64,000 bases of DNA from contig NC_054534.1 of NCBI RefSeq assembly GCF_017654505.1, positions 10,209,071-10,273,070 on the forward strand. The letters are read 5' to 3'. The notes beneath the pieces are model-generated. The model searched no databases and had not been told where the DNA came from. It was given only the letters and a program-made list of their open reading frames with translations. Source of the stretch: Polyodon spathula (lineage: Eukaryota > Chordata > Actinopteri > Acipenseriformes > Polyodontidae). A program made the position numbers and the translations under genes. This document shows, in pieces, positions 13,840 to 27,119 of this stretch (position 1 is its first letter; every line of letters starts with the position of its first letter).

Positions 13840-14450
13840 GGTACTGAACATCACAACGTGGCAGAGGCATGAGTGGGCTGGCTGTGTACTGAACATCACA
13901 ACGTGGGAGAAGCATGAGTGTGCTGGCTGTGTACTGAACATCACAACGTAGGAGAGGCATGAGTGTGCTGGCTGTGTACTGAACATCACAACGTGGCAGA
14001 GGCATGAGTGCGCTGACTGTACTGAACATCACAACGTGGCAGAAGCATGAGTGTGCTGGCTGATTACTGAACATCACAACGTGGCAGAGGCACGAGTGCG
14101 CTGTGTACTGAACATCACAACGTGGCAGAGGCATGAGTGCGCTGACTGTGTACTGAACATCACAACGTGGCAGAGGCATGAGTGCGCTGACTACTGAACA
14201 TCACAACGTGGCAGAGGCATGAGTGCGCTGTGTACTGAATATCACAACGCGGCAGAGGCATGAGTGCGCTGTGTACTGAACATCACAACGTGGCAGAGGC
14301 ATGAGTGCGCTGACTGTACTGAACATCACAACGTGGCAGAGGCAAGAGTGCGCTGTGTACTGAACATCACAACATGGCAGAGGCATGAGTGCGCTGACTG
14401 TACTGAACATCACAACGTGGCAGAGGCATGAGTGCGCTGGCTGATTGAGA
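13840..14450 (+). repeat. Minisatellite, unit about 36-46 bp, 14 copies
   Basis: Fourteen copies of TACTGAACATCACAACGTGG followed by CAGAGGCATGAGTGCGCT and a variable spacer (GACTG, GGCTGTG or none). Long minus-strand reading frames over this array are repeat artefacts. Confidence 0.95.
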
Positions 14451-15810
<1,360 letters not shown>

Positions 15811-16199
15811 GTGTCAGGATCCAGCCCCAGCACAGCACCCTGAAGCTCACAGTAGAGTGCTGCACTATTGCCAAGGGCTTCTGGACTGACTGTTCTGCCT
15901 CTCCACCCCCTTTCAGTGTCTTCAGTGGAGATTAATGTGGCAAGCAAGTATTGAGAGATCATTCAAAGCTATAGACCAAGCTTATAATACAGAAGGTCTC
16001 TGGAAACATGTTTCTTCACTTTTTTCCAGGAAACATTTTGAATCAACACACTCCCGATATGCAGTGTGACGATGGAGGAATGCATTAATATAGTGTTGTG
16101 TCTGTTATAATATGATGTGCTATATTGCAGACATGGTCTGTCACACTCACACAATAGCCTCTGATTGGCCAAATGCAAAATTGTGTCTGGAAATGTGTT

Positions 16200-16355
16200 A
16201 AATGTAAAGAACAGTGGAAAGGAGGACACATCCAGCATGCAAAACATTGTTTCCTGAACATGTTTTATTGCAGTCCTCACAGACATTGAATGTTGCATTG
16301 GCTGGGTCCAGAACAAATGGCCCGGAGTGAGACAATAGCATTCAGCTCTGTGCAT
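16200..16355 (-). pseudogene. Duplicated 5' part of the OAS terminal exon
   Basis: Reading the minus strand from about 16325, an acceptor-like CACTCCGG precedes a frame RPFVLDPANATFNVCEDCNK, nearly the same as the start of the true last OAS exon at 17718 (RPFILDPANPTFNVCENCNA). The similarity continues into the flanking intron on the high-coordinate side (GGAGTGAGACAA, GCAAGCTTT). After the shared part the frame stays open for about 20 more codons with unrelated sequence, then TAA near 16200. It could be an alternative terminal exon or a leftover of a local tandem duplication. The acceptor dinucleotide context (CCGG rather than CCAG) argues against use. Confidence 0.7.
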
Positions 16356-17561
16356 TAGGGCAAGCTTTCCTTTAGCCTTGGTTCTGGGCTTTCGTAGGAG
16401 GGTTGTTCTAATGATATAAGACCTCTCTGACAGAAATGCTGCATCGTCACGTCATCTCCATGATGCAAGCCTTCCTCAAGATGAATCGTGGCTCTTGTAG
16501 GCTGTAATTGCAGAAGCAAGTCTCTGCTAATGCACCCTCCATGTCCTGTGGGGGTTATCCTAATTTTGCGTCGCTCATCAGTTTGTTTCCCCACCTGCCT
16601 AATTTTCATTGCTCTGCAGCAAACGCTTTTCCCACAACAGCAGTGAGAAGTGGTCAGCTGAATTTATAACCCAGCTATATTCATACTGTGCATATCGAAC
16701 GCTGTCGTAACACCACAGTTTTATATGGTAGCTATAAACCACAATGAGGCTGTAATAGAAATATTTTAATAATACATACTTCTACATTTCTAAAATCAAT
16801 ACAGCATGTTTTCTGAAAGGTTTAGCACTCCAGCACATTGCGGATCACACAGCCTCTCCTGATATGTCTGTCTCAATTAGCAAACCCCTCATTAATTAAA
16901 AAAACTACACATCAAAATGAACACATGCTTGGTTTCAACAAAACATTAATGAAATCAATAACCAGTCACTTAATTCATTAACAAGTGCTATGTTTTGCAA
17001 CGCTTTATTTTGCACGGTAAATATTTAAGTGACTATTCAAATATAACTGAATTTAACAGTAACACAAAAGAAAGCGTTACCATTTTTTAATAAAAAGACA
17101 GCAGCTGCCCTTTCAGAAGTGTTTCCAGTCTGCTTTGTCAGTGATCAGTGGCTTGCTGCAGTATAATCATGTGGGAGTCTTGTAATCTGGTGACTCACAG
17201 GAGACACGGCGACTGGAAAATAATTCTTGGGTGTTCTAAAAGTTACTCTTTTCTCAGCAGATTTGTCTGTGTCTCCTTACAGTTACACAATTGCATAACT
17301 TCCTTGTGAGGGCATCAAACAGGAAATCAGATACAATGTCTCTTTTGAGGTTGGTTTGCTTTTTCCTTGTGCAAAGAAAAGATACAAAATAAAATAAATA
17401 TGGAGAAATCTGTACAATTAGCAACTTAAGCATGACACACTTGTAAATTCATTTTTTTCTAAATAAAGGACTGTCTAACTGTCTATGTTGTTTTTAGGCT
17501 TGTTTTCTAAACAACACATTCGTCCAGAAACACAGAACAGTGTTATTCTGAGTGTCTGTTT

Positions 17562-20500
17562 CTACCAGGAGTCTGTGAAGAGCCAGGGGCCACTCGCCTG
17601 CACACCATTCAGCAGAGGCTTCAGCAGGCTCTGCCGGGCGACCACAGCTACCTCGTCCCAGGCATTGCAGTTCTCACACACGTTGAATGTTGGATTGGCT
17701 GGGTCCAGAATAAATGGCCTGGAGTGAGACAAGAACATTGAAATTCAATGCCCTCTGCATATTAGAGGAAGCTTTGTCATTATCCATTGTCTTTTACAGA
17801 CAGGATTTAAACAACAATGTGGTACAGGTGTGAAATAGCACAGCTATCTTAACTAATGTGCTATTCTTGTTTAGAATCGTTTTCGTTCTCAGTCCTCACT
17901 TTTCTTTCCAAGTTTAGTTGGTACGCCACTATGCAACCACTAACTTCAACACCCCCGGTGGACCTACAGATAAATACTTTGTTCTACTGATAGATTTATT
18001 CTATCCACTAGAGCAGGGATGTCAAGCTCCTGGAGAGCTGCAGTGTCTTCAGGCTTTCATTCCACCGAAGTTCTCAGTTTCTTAATAATTTGATTAAACA
18101 CTTCTCTCCAGCCCTCAACATGTTTCATAGGTAGTGTACCTTAAATCGAGTGCATTTTTTAAATCATCAACTGTAAAAGACCTTGGAAAATATGAAATAT
18201 GTCCAATTGAGGACTTAAGTTGGAATGAAAACCAGAAGATCCAGTGGCCCTCGAGGACTGGAGTTTGACCCCTGGGCACTAGAGGGACAAGTTAAGGGTG
18301 ACACTTTGGTGTACCAGCTATACTCAGAGCGAAGACATGATGTGATGACTGCAAAAGAAGAGGTATACAAAGTGATTCTCAACAACATTTAAGATAACTG
18401 TGACACTTCAGACGCATCAGAGAAATCACACAAGCACAGCCTATAAACAAGACCCCCCCCCCCCCCCCCCCCACATCCAGCACAGGTAGAGAGGGGCCAT
18501 CTTCGCACCTGGTTTGTTGCTGCAGTGTCTTCCTGACTACCTGGCAGTAGGGAGTGTAGAGCTCATCCCAGAGGATGCAGAGCTCCGTACAGCGCAGCAG
18601 GAGTCTGAGGACGGCTCTCAGGCCCTGGAGCAGACTGAAGAAAATGGGCTTCCCGGCCAGCTGCCAGGCATGCAGGGTGAGCAACTCCACCGTGTAGGAG
18701 GAAGGCAGCCGGCGGAACCTGCAGTTACACACGAGGGAAAGATCAACCAACCACCATTACGGATGTGACAAAATCCTACATAGATATAAAAAAATGTTAT
18801 TCACCAAATACAAACCTGATTACATTAAGAGCTTTTCACTGTAATCTTCTTCTTTGTATTATTATTATTATTATTATTATTTATTATTAGTGTTGTTGTT
18901 GTTGTTATTATTTTTATTACCAGTAGTAGTAGTATTTACTAAGAATAGGACAGGAGAGAAATAGAAATGAACATTGCTAAAGGGGCTAAAACCAATTCCA
19001 AAATGTTTTTCCAATATTACAACAGCAAGAGAACATTCAAAGAGGAGGTTAAATGCCTAAGAGATACAAATGGCAAAATCATAGATGAAGAAAAAAATAG
19101 CAAATATATTAAATGATTACTTTTCACAAGTTTTTACAAAGGAGGATATGGACAACATGCCCCACATGTCATCCAGTTCCTATCCAGTTTTAAATAACTT
19201 TAGCATAACCGAGGCAGAAGTGTTAAAGGGACTAGGAGCTCTTAAAATAAACAAATCCCCTGGGCAGGATGAGATCCTCCCAATAGTACTCAAAGAAATG
19301 AAAGAAGTTATTTACAAACCGCTAACCAAGATCATGCAACAATCTCTTGACACAGGGGTTGTACCAACAGACTGGAAAATTGCAAACATAATACCGATCC
19401 ACAAAAAGGGAAACAAAACTGAATCAGATAACTACAGACCAGTAAGCCTGACTTCTATTATATGCAAACTTATGGAAACTATAATAAGGTCCAAAATGGA
19501 GAATTACTTATATGGTAACAGTATCCTGGGAGACAGTCAACATGGTTTTAGGAAAGGGAGATTGTGTCTAACTAACCTGCTTAATTTTTTTGAGGATGCA
19601 ACATCGATAATGGATAATTGCAAAGCATATGACATGGTTTATTTAGATTTCCAGAAAGCTTCTGACAAAGTCCCACATAAAAGATTAATTCTCAAAATGA
19701 ACGCAGTAGGAATTCAAGGAAACACATGTACATGGATTAGGGAGTGGTTAACATGTAGAAAACAGAAAGTACTGATTAGGGGAGAAACCTCGGAATGGAG
19801 TGTGGTAACAACCAAACGAGCAAGATGGGCCAAATGGCCTCCTCTCATTTGTAAACTTTATTGTGTTCTTATGAATATTGCACACCAACTGTACATAACA
19901 AGTAAAGCATGTTATTGTTACACATGGTATCCAGTGTGGCCCAATCTTACCTCCAGAACATCAGAGCTGTGAGAACAGCAGCAGCATTCACACTTCACCT
20001 CCATAACATCAGAGCTGTGAAAACAGCAGCAGCATTCACACTTCACCTCCACAACATCAGAGCTATGAAAACAGCAGCAGCATTCACACTTCACCTCCAC
20101 AACATCAGAGCTGTGAAAACAGCAGCAGCATTCACACTTCACCTCCACAACATCAGAGCTGTGAAAACAACAGCAGCATTCACACTTCACCTGCATAACA
20201 TTACAGCTGTGAAAACAGCAGCAGCATTCACACTTCACCTCCACAACATCAGAGCTGTGAAAACAGCAGCAGCATTCACACTTCACCTCCACAACATCAG
20301 AGCTGTGAAAACAGCAGCAGCATTCACACTTCAACTCCACAACATAATAGCTGTGAAAACAGCAGCAGCGTTCACACTTCACCTCCATAACATCAGAGCT
20401 GTGAAAACAGCAGCAGCATTCACACTTCAACTCCACAACATAATAGCTGTGAAAACAGCAGCAGCATTCACACTTCAACTCCACAACATAATAGCTGTGA

Positions 20501-23500
20501 AAACAGCAGCAGCATTCACACTTCAACTCCACAACATAATAGCTGTGAAAACAGCAGCAGCATTCACACTTCAACTCCACAACATAATAGCTGTGAAAAC
20601 AGCAGCAGCGTTCACACTTCACCTCCACAACATCAGAGCTGTGAAAACAGCAGCAGCATTCACACTTCAACTCCACAACATAATAGCTGTGAAAACAGCA
20701 GCAGCGTTCACACTTCACCTCCACAACATCAGAGCTGTGAAAACAGCAGCATTCACACTTCACCTCCACAACATCAGAGCTGTGAAAACAGCAGCAGCAT
20801 TCACACTTCACCTCCACAACAACAGAGCTGTGAAAACAGCAGCAGAGATCACACTTCACCTCCACAACATAAGAGCTGTGAAAACAGTAGCAGCATTCAC
20901 ACTTCACCTCCAGTTCATCTGCACCGTGAGGAAGCATTTCAAGGTAGCATGTATTTTTTTATTTACAGCTTCAGCTACCTGCTTTGAAAAGCCTTATATT
21001 GAACTTTTCATCTCTGATGGTGTACATATTTTGAAGTGGGTGCAAAACCAAAGGCTTGTTTTCAAAGAAAAATAATAAACATATTATTAACTGTACTGTA
21101 TAAGAGTAGCAACAAACTACTGAATAACTGAACTGCTGCTTTCAGCAAGTTGCTTGTTTCCATGCTGGTTTTCTGCCTCTCAGAAAGTGCTAGTGTATTT
21201 GCTCTTGCTTCAGTCCACTGGAAGTGACTGGAATGGGGTGTGGCTGGGAGCTCCTTTAAGTACATTTAACTCACCTGTTTTCTTTGCTGGGTTTGGCAAA
21301 GGATGTCCTGAACCAGTGCTTAACCAAACGGATTAGATCCTTGACTCCCAGTGTAGCAGCCTTCACAAAATCCACCTGGTATTGCAGCAGGGAAAGGGAG
21401 AGCAGCTGAGCCTCGTCACTGTGCCCGCAGTTACACAGCCTCCTGAACAGCATCCGTTTATCATCTGCAAGATCACACTGAAACATTCAGGAACAGACTG
21501 GTGCACCAACACCACCACAGCCGGAGAGGCACTGTAACAGCCCTGACTGTGGCAGCTAGTAGCATGATACACAAACGGAAAGTCTGATCAAAGTACAGCT
21601 GTGAATCTACATTTAAGAAATTAACATTTTGTGCAAACAGTTAATAAAAATACACTTACTTAGTATATATATTTATATTTACAGTTGTACCTTTGGATGG
21701 CCTGGGGCCCAGGGTATCATAGCACAACATGACATCGAAATGGTGACTGTGTGTATTGTTAAAACACTTGAACTGAAATCTCAGGGCGAATGGCGTCTTC
21801 TTTTCCATCAATATCCTGAAAGTCACAGAGAGCTCTGGTGAGTACAGCGAGACCCTCCCACACTAACCCTGCACCCTGTAAGCAGGGCTGGATTATCTCC
21901 TGATTGTGCCTATGTGTTAATTTAGCTTTGCCTTTAAGTGTTTTTATGGCTGAACATTTCTAGCAAGCAGCCCACCTGCTCTGTACAAGATTACATCCAG
22001 TCCAGTTCAATGAGGAAAATTATAATACAGCAACAACTTCAGATGCCCAGTGTACACCAACCTAGTATCGGGACAGTATTGGGACATGCCTAATTACTTA
22101 AACATTTCAATTTTAAGCACATTAAACATTTAAACAGTAATAAAATCCATATCATGAGCATTCTCCACCTGTTAGTCATCGCAGTCTCCTTCAAGTTTTT
22201 TTCTAGAGCTGCCAGTGCTGGTGTGAGGCTCCTCCTGCAGTCATCCAGACTCGTGAAGGAGTCACTGAACAGCACAGCGTCTACGTCAGACCAGTCCTGT
22301 GTATCTGTGCCTTTAATACAGGACCCTCCCTGGGGAAGACAGCATGTTAAAGGAGTGCTAACCAGGATCTTGCCTCCTGTTAACACTGCAGATGTCCTGC
22401 AGATTTATATTCATCATAGGAATAATTACACCTTTCGAAATCTGCAAAATGCACCAAATTGCAATTTGAACATTCAGCTGTAGAGAAAACACTTGCATTA
22501 GTGGGCACCTATGTACTAAGAGTTGTGCATGCGCAAATATCAAGTTGCATGTGCACAAAAATGTTTTACAGAAACGCAAAATTGCGACATATGTACGAAG
22601 GAGAAATGCCCAGTGCATCTCAAAAAATAAGCATGTGCAAATTCGTAAGGGCAACTTTACGCCTCCACAGCAAGATGCTCCAGGGAATATGCAGATAGGT
22701 CATTACCATCTCATTGACCTCCTGATTACAAATGTAGACCAGAAGCGCATGTGCATGATGATATGGGAATTACATGGTCATTTTTAATTAATGTATTATC
22801 ATAAGTTTTAAAAGTTTACAAAATTTGAAAATGTTTGTTAAATGTTTTAAGATTGTTTCTATCGTGACTGAAGTTCCAATGTTACATGTACATTTTAAAG
22901 AGCTGACTCAGAAGTTAGACTAAATTTTAAAATATTTCAGCCTTGGTTTTTGGGTGATGTTCTTGACGAACTGTCAGTGATAACACATTTTAGACAAGTG
23001 ACATCAGTAGAATATAATGTAAATAGAAAATGTGATTCCTGGTGAGGTAAGAAAATCGATTTAAAGTTCAGGTTAGCATATTTGTTATTAAGAAGAAAAA
23101 ACTTTCTGGACAATATAAAAAATAAAATCCCTGGCCCTACACAAGAAGGAGAAAAAAGAAAAGCTGAAATGTCTTCATCTGTCTATCAATCTATCTACAG
23201 TTTTTATTGATCTTTTGATTATCTAGCTATCTATAGTATATTTGTTTCAAAGCAGAAAGTAAACACCTAGTTTTTCTTGTTTTTTGGCTTTCACATAGAA
23301 AGCCATTCCCTGTGTCGCACGACTGTAATCCACCTTGCTCCTCTCTAGCAAGTTGGACAGAGTTGCTTGGTATCTCCCTGGCTAAAGCTCTGTTGCTCAT
23401 GATAAACAACCACTAGACCAAGCCCTTCTCTAAACACTCTGTCCACCCATCTTAATGCAGACAGACGTGTGGCTCCCTCACCTTGACCACGCGGGAGACA

Positions 23501-26077
23501 TGCACCGGGCAGCACTGTTCAATTAGCTCCATCAGAGCCTCCACTTCTCCAGCACAGGCTGTCTTCATCAGCCCTAACTCTGGTCTGAGCCACGTTTCCA
23601 CAAACTGCTCAAGCTGCTGGGAGCTTTTCATATCCACTATGCTGTTTGGTGAAAATCCTGTGGACATTCTAGCTGTAAAGAGAAGACATTTACTGAAGGA
23701 TCTGTTTAACCAGCAGAAGGTGCAGAGAAGAGCACCACAACTGAACAGATGGTTTTGTTAATAATCATGTAGGATGCATGTTGCCATGTGAGTAAGAAGT
23801 GCACCCAGTATATGATTGTAAAGGATGGCTGCCTATCATCTGTTCAGGATCAGTTCTGTTTGGCTTTCTGACATGCCCTGACCACACCACTGCGTAAACA
23901 AATATGCCAAAAAACTGTTTATATTTGATAGGCTTTTATTTTAAAACATACAGATACAGTATTGCCCATTCCTATACAGAGAATTCATTTACTGCAGTGG
24001 TCTGGCAGAGGCTTGTGAAAGGAATGGGTGCTTAGGGCCGATCCATATAAAAAAAATACCATAGCATCGTCCAAAAACATTACAGTTTCCTATAGTATGC
24101 CTTATCACATAGTTTAGTAAAGGTTAGTATTTTTTTTCTAATGGGAATGAGGGTATAGGCAGAAATAACTGTTTGTAACCAACAGTAACCCTGGGGTCAC
24201 ACTGAATGGAATTCCTCACCTCCTCTACTCCTCTGTGCTCACAGCCAGAAGAGTGACCAGTCAGACGCATTCTTGCCTGGTAGTGGCTGACAATGGAGTG
24301 ACAAAGCAGCAGGCTATGGAATACATCCTCACTGTCCTGGAGTCTCTGCGGAGCTCCTTTGAGTGATAGAGCAGCGGAGTCTGTGCAGAGCTCTTTCCTT
24401 ACCTCTTTTGCTGGCAGTGAAATGATGATCCTGCCTCTCATGTTGCTCTCTGCCAAAACTGGTCCCAAAAGCTCTCCGGCACATCCTGCAGGTGACTGAG
24501 GTCTGGGAGGCCAGGAAGCGGGACTCTCTACGCAGCGGGGTAGTCCTGACTGAAGGCTTCTGGGCTCCATGTGTCTCTTCATAGTGAGCCTGGAGTGACA
24601 GAACAATGCTTTGGCTTTCTACAGTTAATTGTAATAGATCTCCTCCCAGGGGAGGATGAGTTGATAATGAAGATGCCAATATAAGACACGTACTTGCATC
24701 TCGACTACAAGACCATTAATAGAATGGTTAGACGATCCCCTTTTATCCATGACCTAACTTTGAGTTCAAAGACGACAAAGCAGTATTCAGCAGTATAAAA
24801 GGGACATTTGTACCATTTACGACATTTTCAGAACTTCCCTGTGTTTTTTTGTTGCTGTTAAATACTGATTTAAGCAGAAATAAAAATAGATAATGATAAA
24901 GAACACACATGATAGGATAAAAGAGGCAGGATATGAAACATTATGAAAATGAAATAAAGTGCTCCTTTAAAGGGCACTGGCAATGGAAGCTACAATGGCA
25001 TGAAAAAGTGCTGGTCCATCTTCCTGGTTTGTGGTGCTGGGGAGTGGGGCATTTGTTACCAATTCTAGCCCACTTGGAACCCTTTTCTTTTGCTACCTGA
25101 AAGACTCAGTGAGTGCGGTATTTATTGCAAGAACTGGAACAACACTCATGTCACAATCCCAAAGCAATCACCAATAATGTGCCACTGATAATGCTGCAAA
25201 ACTCACAAGAAACCACTAATATGCATAGAGGAGCTCCTAAACAACATTATTTATTTGAATTGCATAGAGGAGCTCCTTAAACAACAATATTTATTTGAAT
25301 TGCATAGAGGAGCTCCTTAAACAACAATATTTATTTGAATTGCATAGAGGAGCTCCTAAACAACATTATTTATTTGAATTGCATAGAGGAGCTCCTTAAA
25401 CAACATTATTTATTTGAAGGTTTTTTCTTTGGGTTTAATTACATTTTTGCAGAAACTTTTTTTTAGGTAAAATGAATAACACAGTCATTCTGCAATATCA
25501 GCTGTATACAGTGTGTCCATTTCATATGGAGACTGGTTAATCCAGGCTTTAGTTAATTGGTCAGCTTGTCTCACCTGCTCATGTTCCTGCAGCTTCTCTC
25601 TCTCGACCTCACTCCCACACCGGTCACACATTTCCTTGCCAACGTGTCGAGCTCTGAAGTGCTGCTTTAGAGCCATGGGGCTGGCAAAGTCACTGCCACA
25701 CCGCTCACAATTATAGCACTTCCAAGAGAGCATCTCTTTAGCTTGATTAAATAAGTACTCAGTTCTTTCCAAAGGGCTTTCAACTGAAAATGTTTATTTA
25801 TTTTTTATTTTTTTATTTTATCAAAGCAGCAATCTGACAATCAGGTTCACAGTTCGTAGAGTTATTTAAATGAATTCTTAATACTGGGATCTACTGTTCC
25901 TTATACAACACAAAGTGAAGTATCTACACTATTTCTCCAGTAAGTTCTTAGGTACATAGAGGTGTGTCTGTATATTGTATCTACCTGTCTCCAGGTTACC
26001 TGTTGTATAAAAGCCCAGTTGCATTTCAGATTTATAGCAATGGGCAAACACGTCACCGATCATCCAGTTCTTTTCAC
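17562..26077 (-). CDS. OAS: Zinc-finger / 2'-5'-oligoadenylate synthetase fusion gene, OAS part intact
   Basis: OAS enzymes bind dsRNA and make 2'-5' oligoadenylates that activate RNase L. The exons on the minus strand are 26077-26000 (or -25985), 25783-25575, 24589-24403, 23672-23482, 22329-22169, 21815-21691, 21464-21275, 18718-18509 and 17718-17562 (TAG stop). All have GT-AG ends and matching phases 1,0,1,0,2,1,2,2. From 25783 they encode 476 residues. Residues 23-125 form three zinc-finger motifs: C26-C29-H42-H47, C53-C56-H68-H72, and C104-C107-H120-H125. Residues 135-476 are a full OAS core. It has GGS at 197-199, the catalytic pair D211 and D213 (WSDVDAVLF), third aspartate D277 (HFDVML), IRLVKHW, and the OAS signature RPFILDPANPT at 425-435. 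No CFK oligomerisation motif is seen. ATG at residue 135 could be an alternative start giving a finger-less enzyme. The true first exon was not found. The last intron holds a LINE and a 48-bp minisatellite. Confidence 0.88.
18008..18290. repeat. Fold-back repeat, about 280 bp
   Basis: The left arm (CAGGGATGTCAAGCTCCTGG ... GGCTTTCATTCCA, from about 18013) is the imperfect reverse complement of the right arm (TGGAATGAAAACCAG ... GGACTGGAGTTTGACCCCTG, ending about 18275). The element could form a long hairpin and looks like a non-autonomous DNA transposon. It lies in the OAS intron next to the last exon. Confidence 0.75.
18451..18471 (+). repeat. Poly-C tract beside an OAS exon
   Basis: About twenty C on the plus strand (poly-G in the OAS transcript) lie 40 bp past the donor of the exon 18718-18509. 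G-runs near donors can act as splicing enhancers; no more can be said from sequence. Confidence 0.8.
18945..19873 (+). mobile_element. Internally deleted CR1/Rex1-like LINE inside the OAS gene
   Basis: The plus strand encodes the region before the reverse transcriptase (INKSPGQDEILPIVLKEM), then WKIANIIPIHKKGNKTESDN and SQHGFRKGRLCLTNLL to SEWSVVT. It then jumps to the 3' terminus of the element (AAACGAGCAAGATGGGCCAA ... TGTTCTTATG). The FADD active site and the whole C-terminal half are lost in that jump near 19810. It is the same family as the copy at 1580-2996 and antisense to the OAS gene. A frame break near 19085 separates the upstream part. Confidence 0.88.
19955..20915 (+). repeat. Minisatellite, unit 48 bp, about 20 copies
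   Basis: The unit reads CATTCACACTTCACCTCCAC then AACATCAGAGCTGTGAAAAC then AGCAGCAG. Two variants alternate (ACCTCCACAACATCAGAGC and AACTCCACAACATAATAGC), showing higher-order spread within the array. As 48 is divisible by three, both strands stay open for over 330 codons. The resulting repeat proteins are artefacts, because the array sits in an OAS intron. Confidence 0.97.
25215..25420 (+). repeat. Five-copy tandem repeat, unit about 42 bp
   Basis: Five near-identical copies of GCATAGAGGAGCTCCTTAAA followed by CAACATTATTTATTTGAATT lie in the OAS intron between the zinc-finger exons 25783-25575 and 24589-24403. Confidence 0.95.
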
Positions 26078-27119
26078 CTACAGGACTAGTGAGTGAAAGA
26101 TGAAGAAAGCTTGTCTGTAATTTCAATCCTTCAATCCGTTGATTTTATTGCACTGTGCAACCAAATTGTTGTTTGAAAGTGTCCTGTAATTGAAAATGCC
26201 TCACTTTTAATTAAAAAGGAGCTACTTTATTCAAACTCTCCCTTTACCAGAAGAAAATAAAACTTGAAGTAAAACCATGGTAAACTGTAGTAAATATAAG
26301 ATTAATATAAGAATTACACATCCGCTGGTAAATTAACCTGCACAATTACCAAAGTATATTGTATACTTTTGTGAGACTGCAAAGTCGTTAGACATTAGCT
26401 CTCAAAACTACTGTATAGTGCATTTTGTTTAATACTACCACTGTATCACTAGGAACTCCAGTCTTGCATGATTAATGGTACAATTACAGTATAGTGTACT
26501 TGGAAATTTGACCACAATTAAGACCTTTAGCTAGCCTCCTGGAAGAAGGACGGACAGTCCAGCCACAGATTCCCAGAGGTTTCATTTCCCCTACTAACCT
26601 GGTTAGAGGGGTTTGTTGTTCTTCTCCTGAGTGCTAACGGGTCACGCTGGCACCAAAGCGAGTGAGCATCAGGGGGCCTAATGACTTTCATGAATTTCTT
26701 ATGCTCTTATTAACAGTGAGATTTTATTTATTTTTTTAACTATCAAATTAAGATTTTGGGCATGTCTATAAGCATGTAATAATGTTTGTTTAGTCATCTT
26801 AGTCAGGATAGGAATAGATGCATAACGTTTTAAAAACTCAATATAGTACAGTATGTACTATTTTTTTATATAATAAAGAGTTAAGTACGAATAATTGAAC
26901 AGTATCTCTAATTTTAATGTGACATCCTATTTTGTAATGCGACCTTTTGCTATGCACTTGAGTAAACTTAAAATCAAATCATACACTAAAAGACATTTAA
27001 TTAAAAAAATAGTGTCACGTAATCGTTTAAATCTTTTTTTTTCTATCTGTTGCGAATTCTGTGATAAAATCTGTACACTGCGTTTTGTTTTATTCTCTAT
27101 AAACTGGTGCAAGCGGTCA
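26078..27119. other. AT-rich intron or intergenic DNA, no exon seen
   Basis: The 5' end of the zinc-finger/OAS gene may lie here or beyond, but no first exon with a start codon was identified. Confidence 0.4.

Noticed and set aside
12850..14450. Possible CRISPR-like arrays
   Set aside because: The repeats are direct and contiguous without unique spacers, and the genome is eukaryotic.
19909..21075. Open frames of 388 (+) and 339 (-) codons
   Set aside because: They are translations of a 48-bp tandem array whose unit is divisible by three, lying in an OAS intron.
24124..24606. Alternative minus-strand frame overlapping the third zinc-finger exon
   Set aside because: It is the +1 shadow of the finger frame; only the frame with C104-C107-H120-H125 joins its neighbours in phase.
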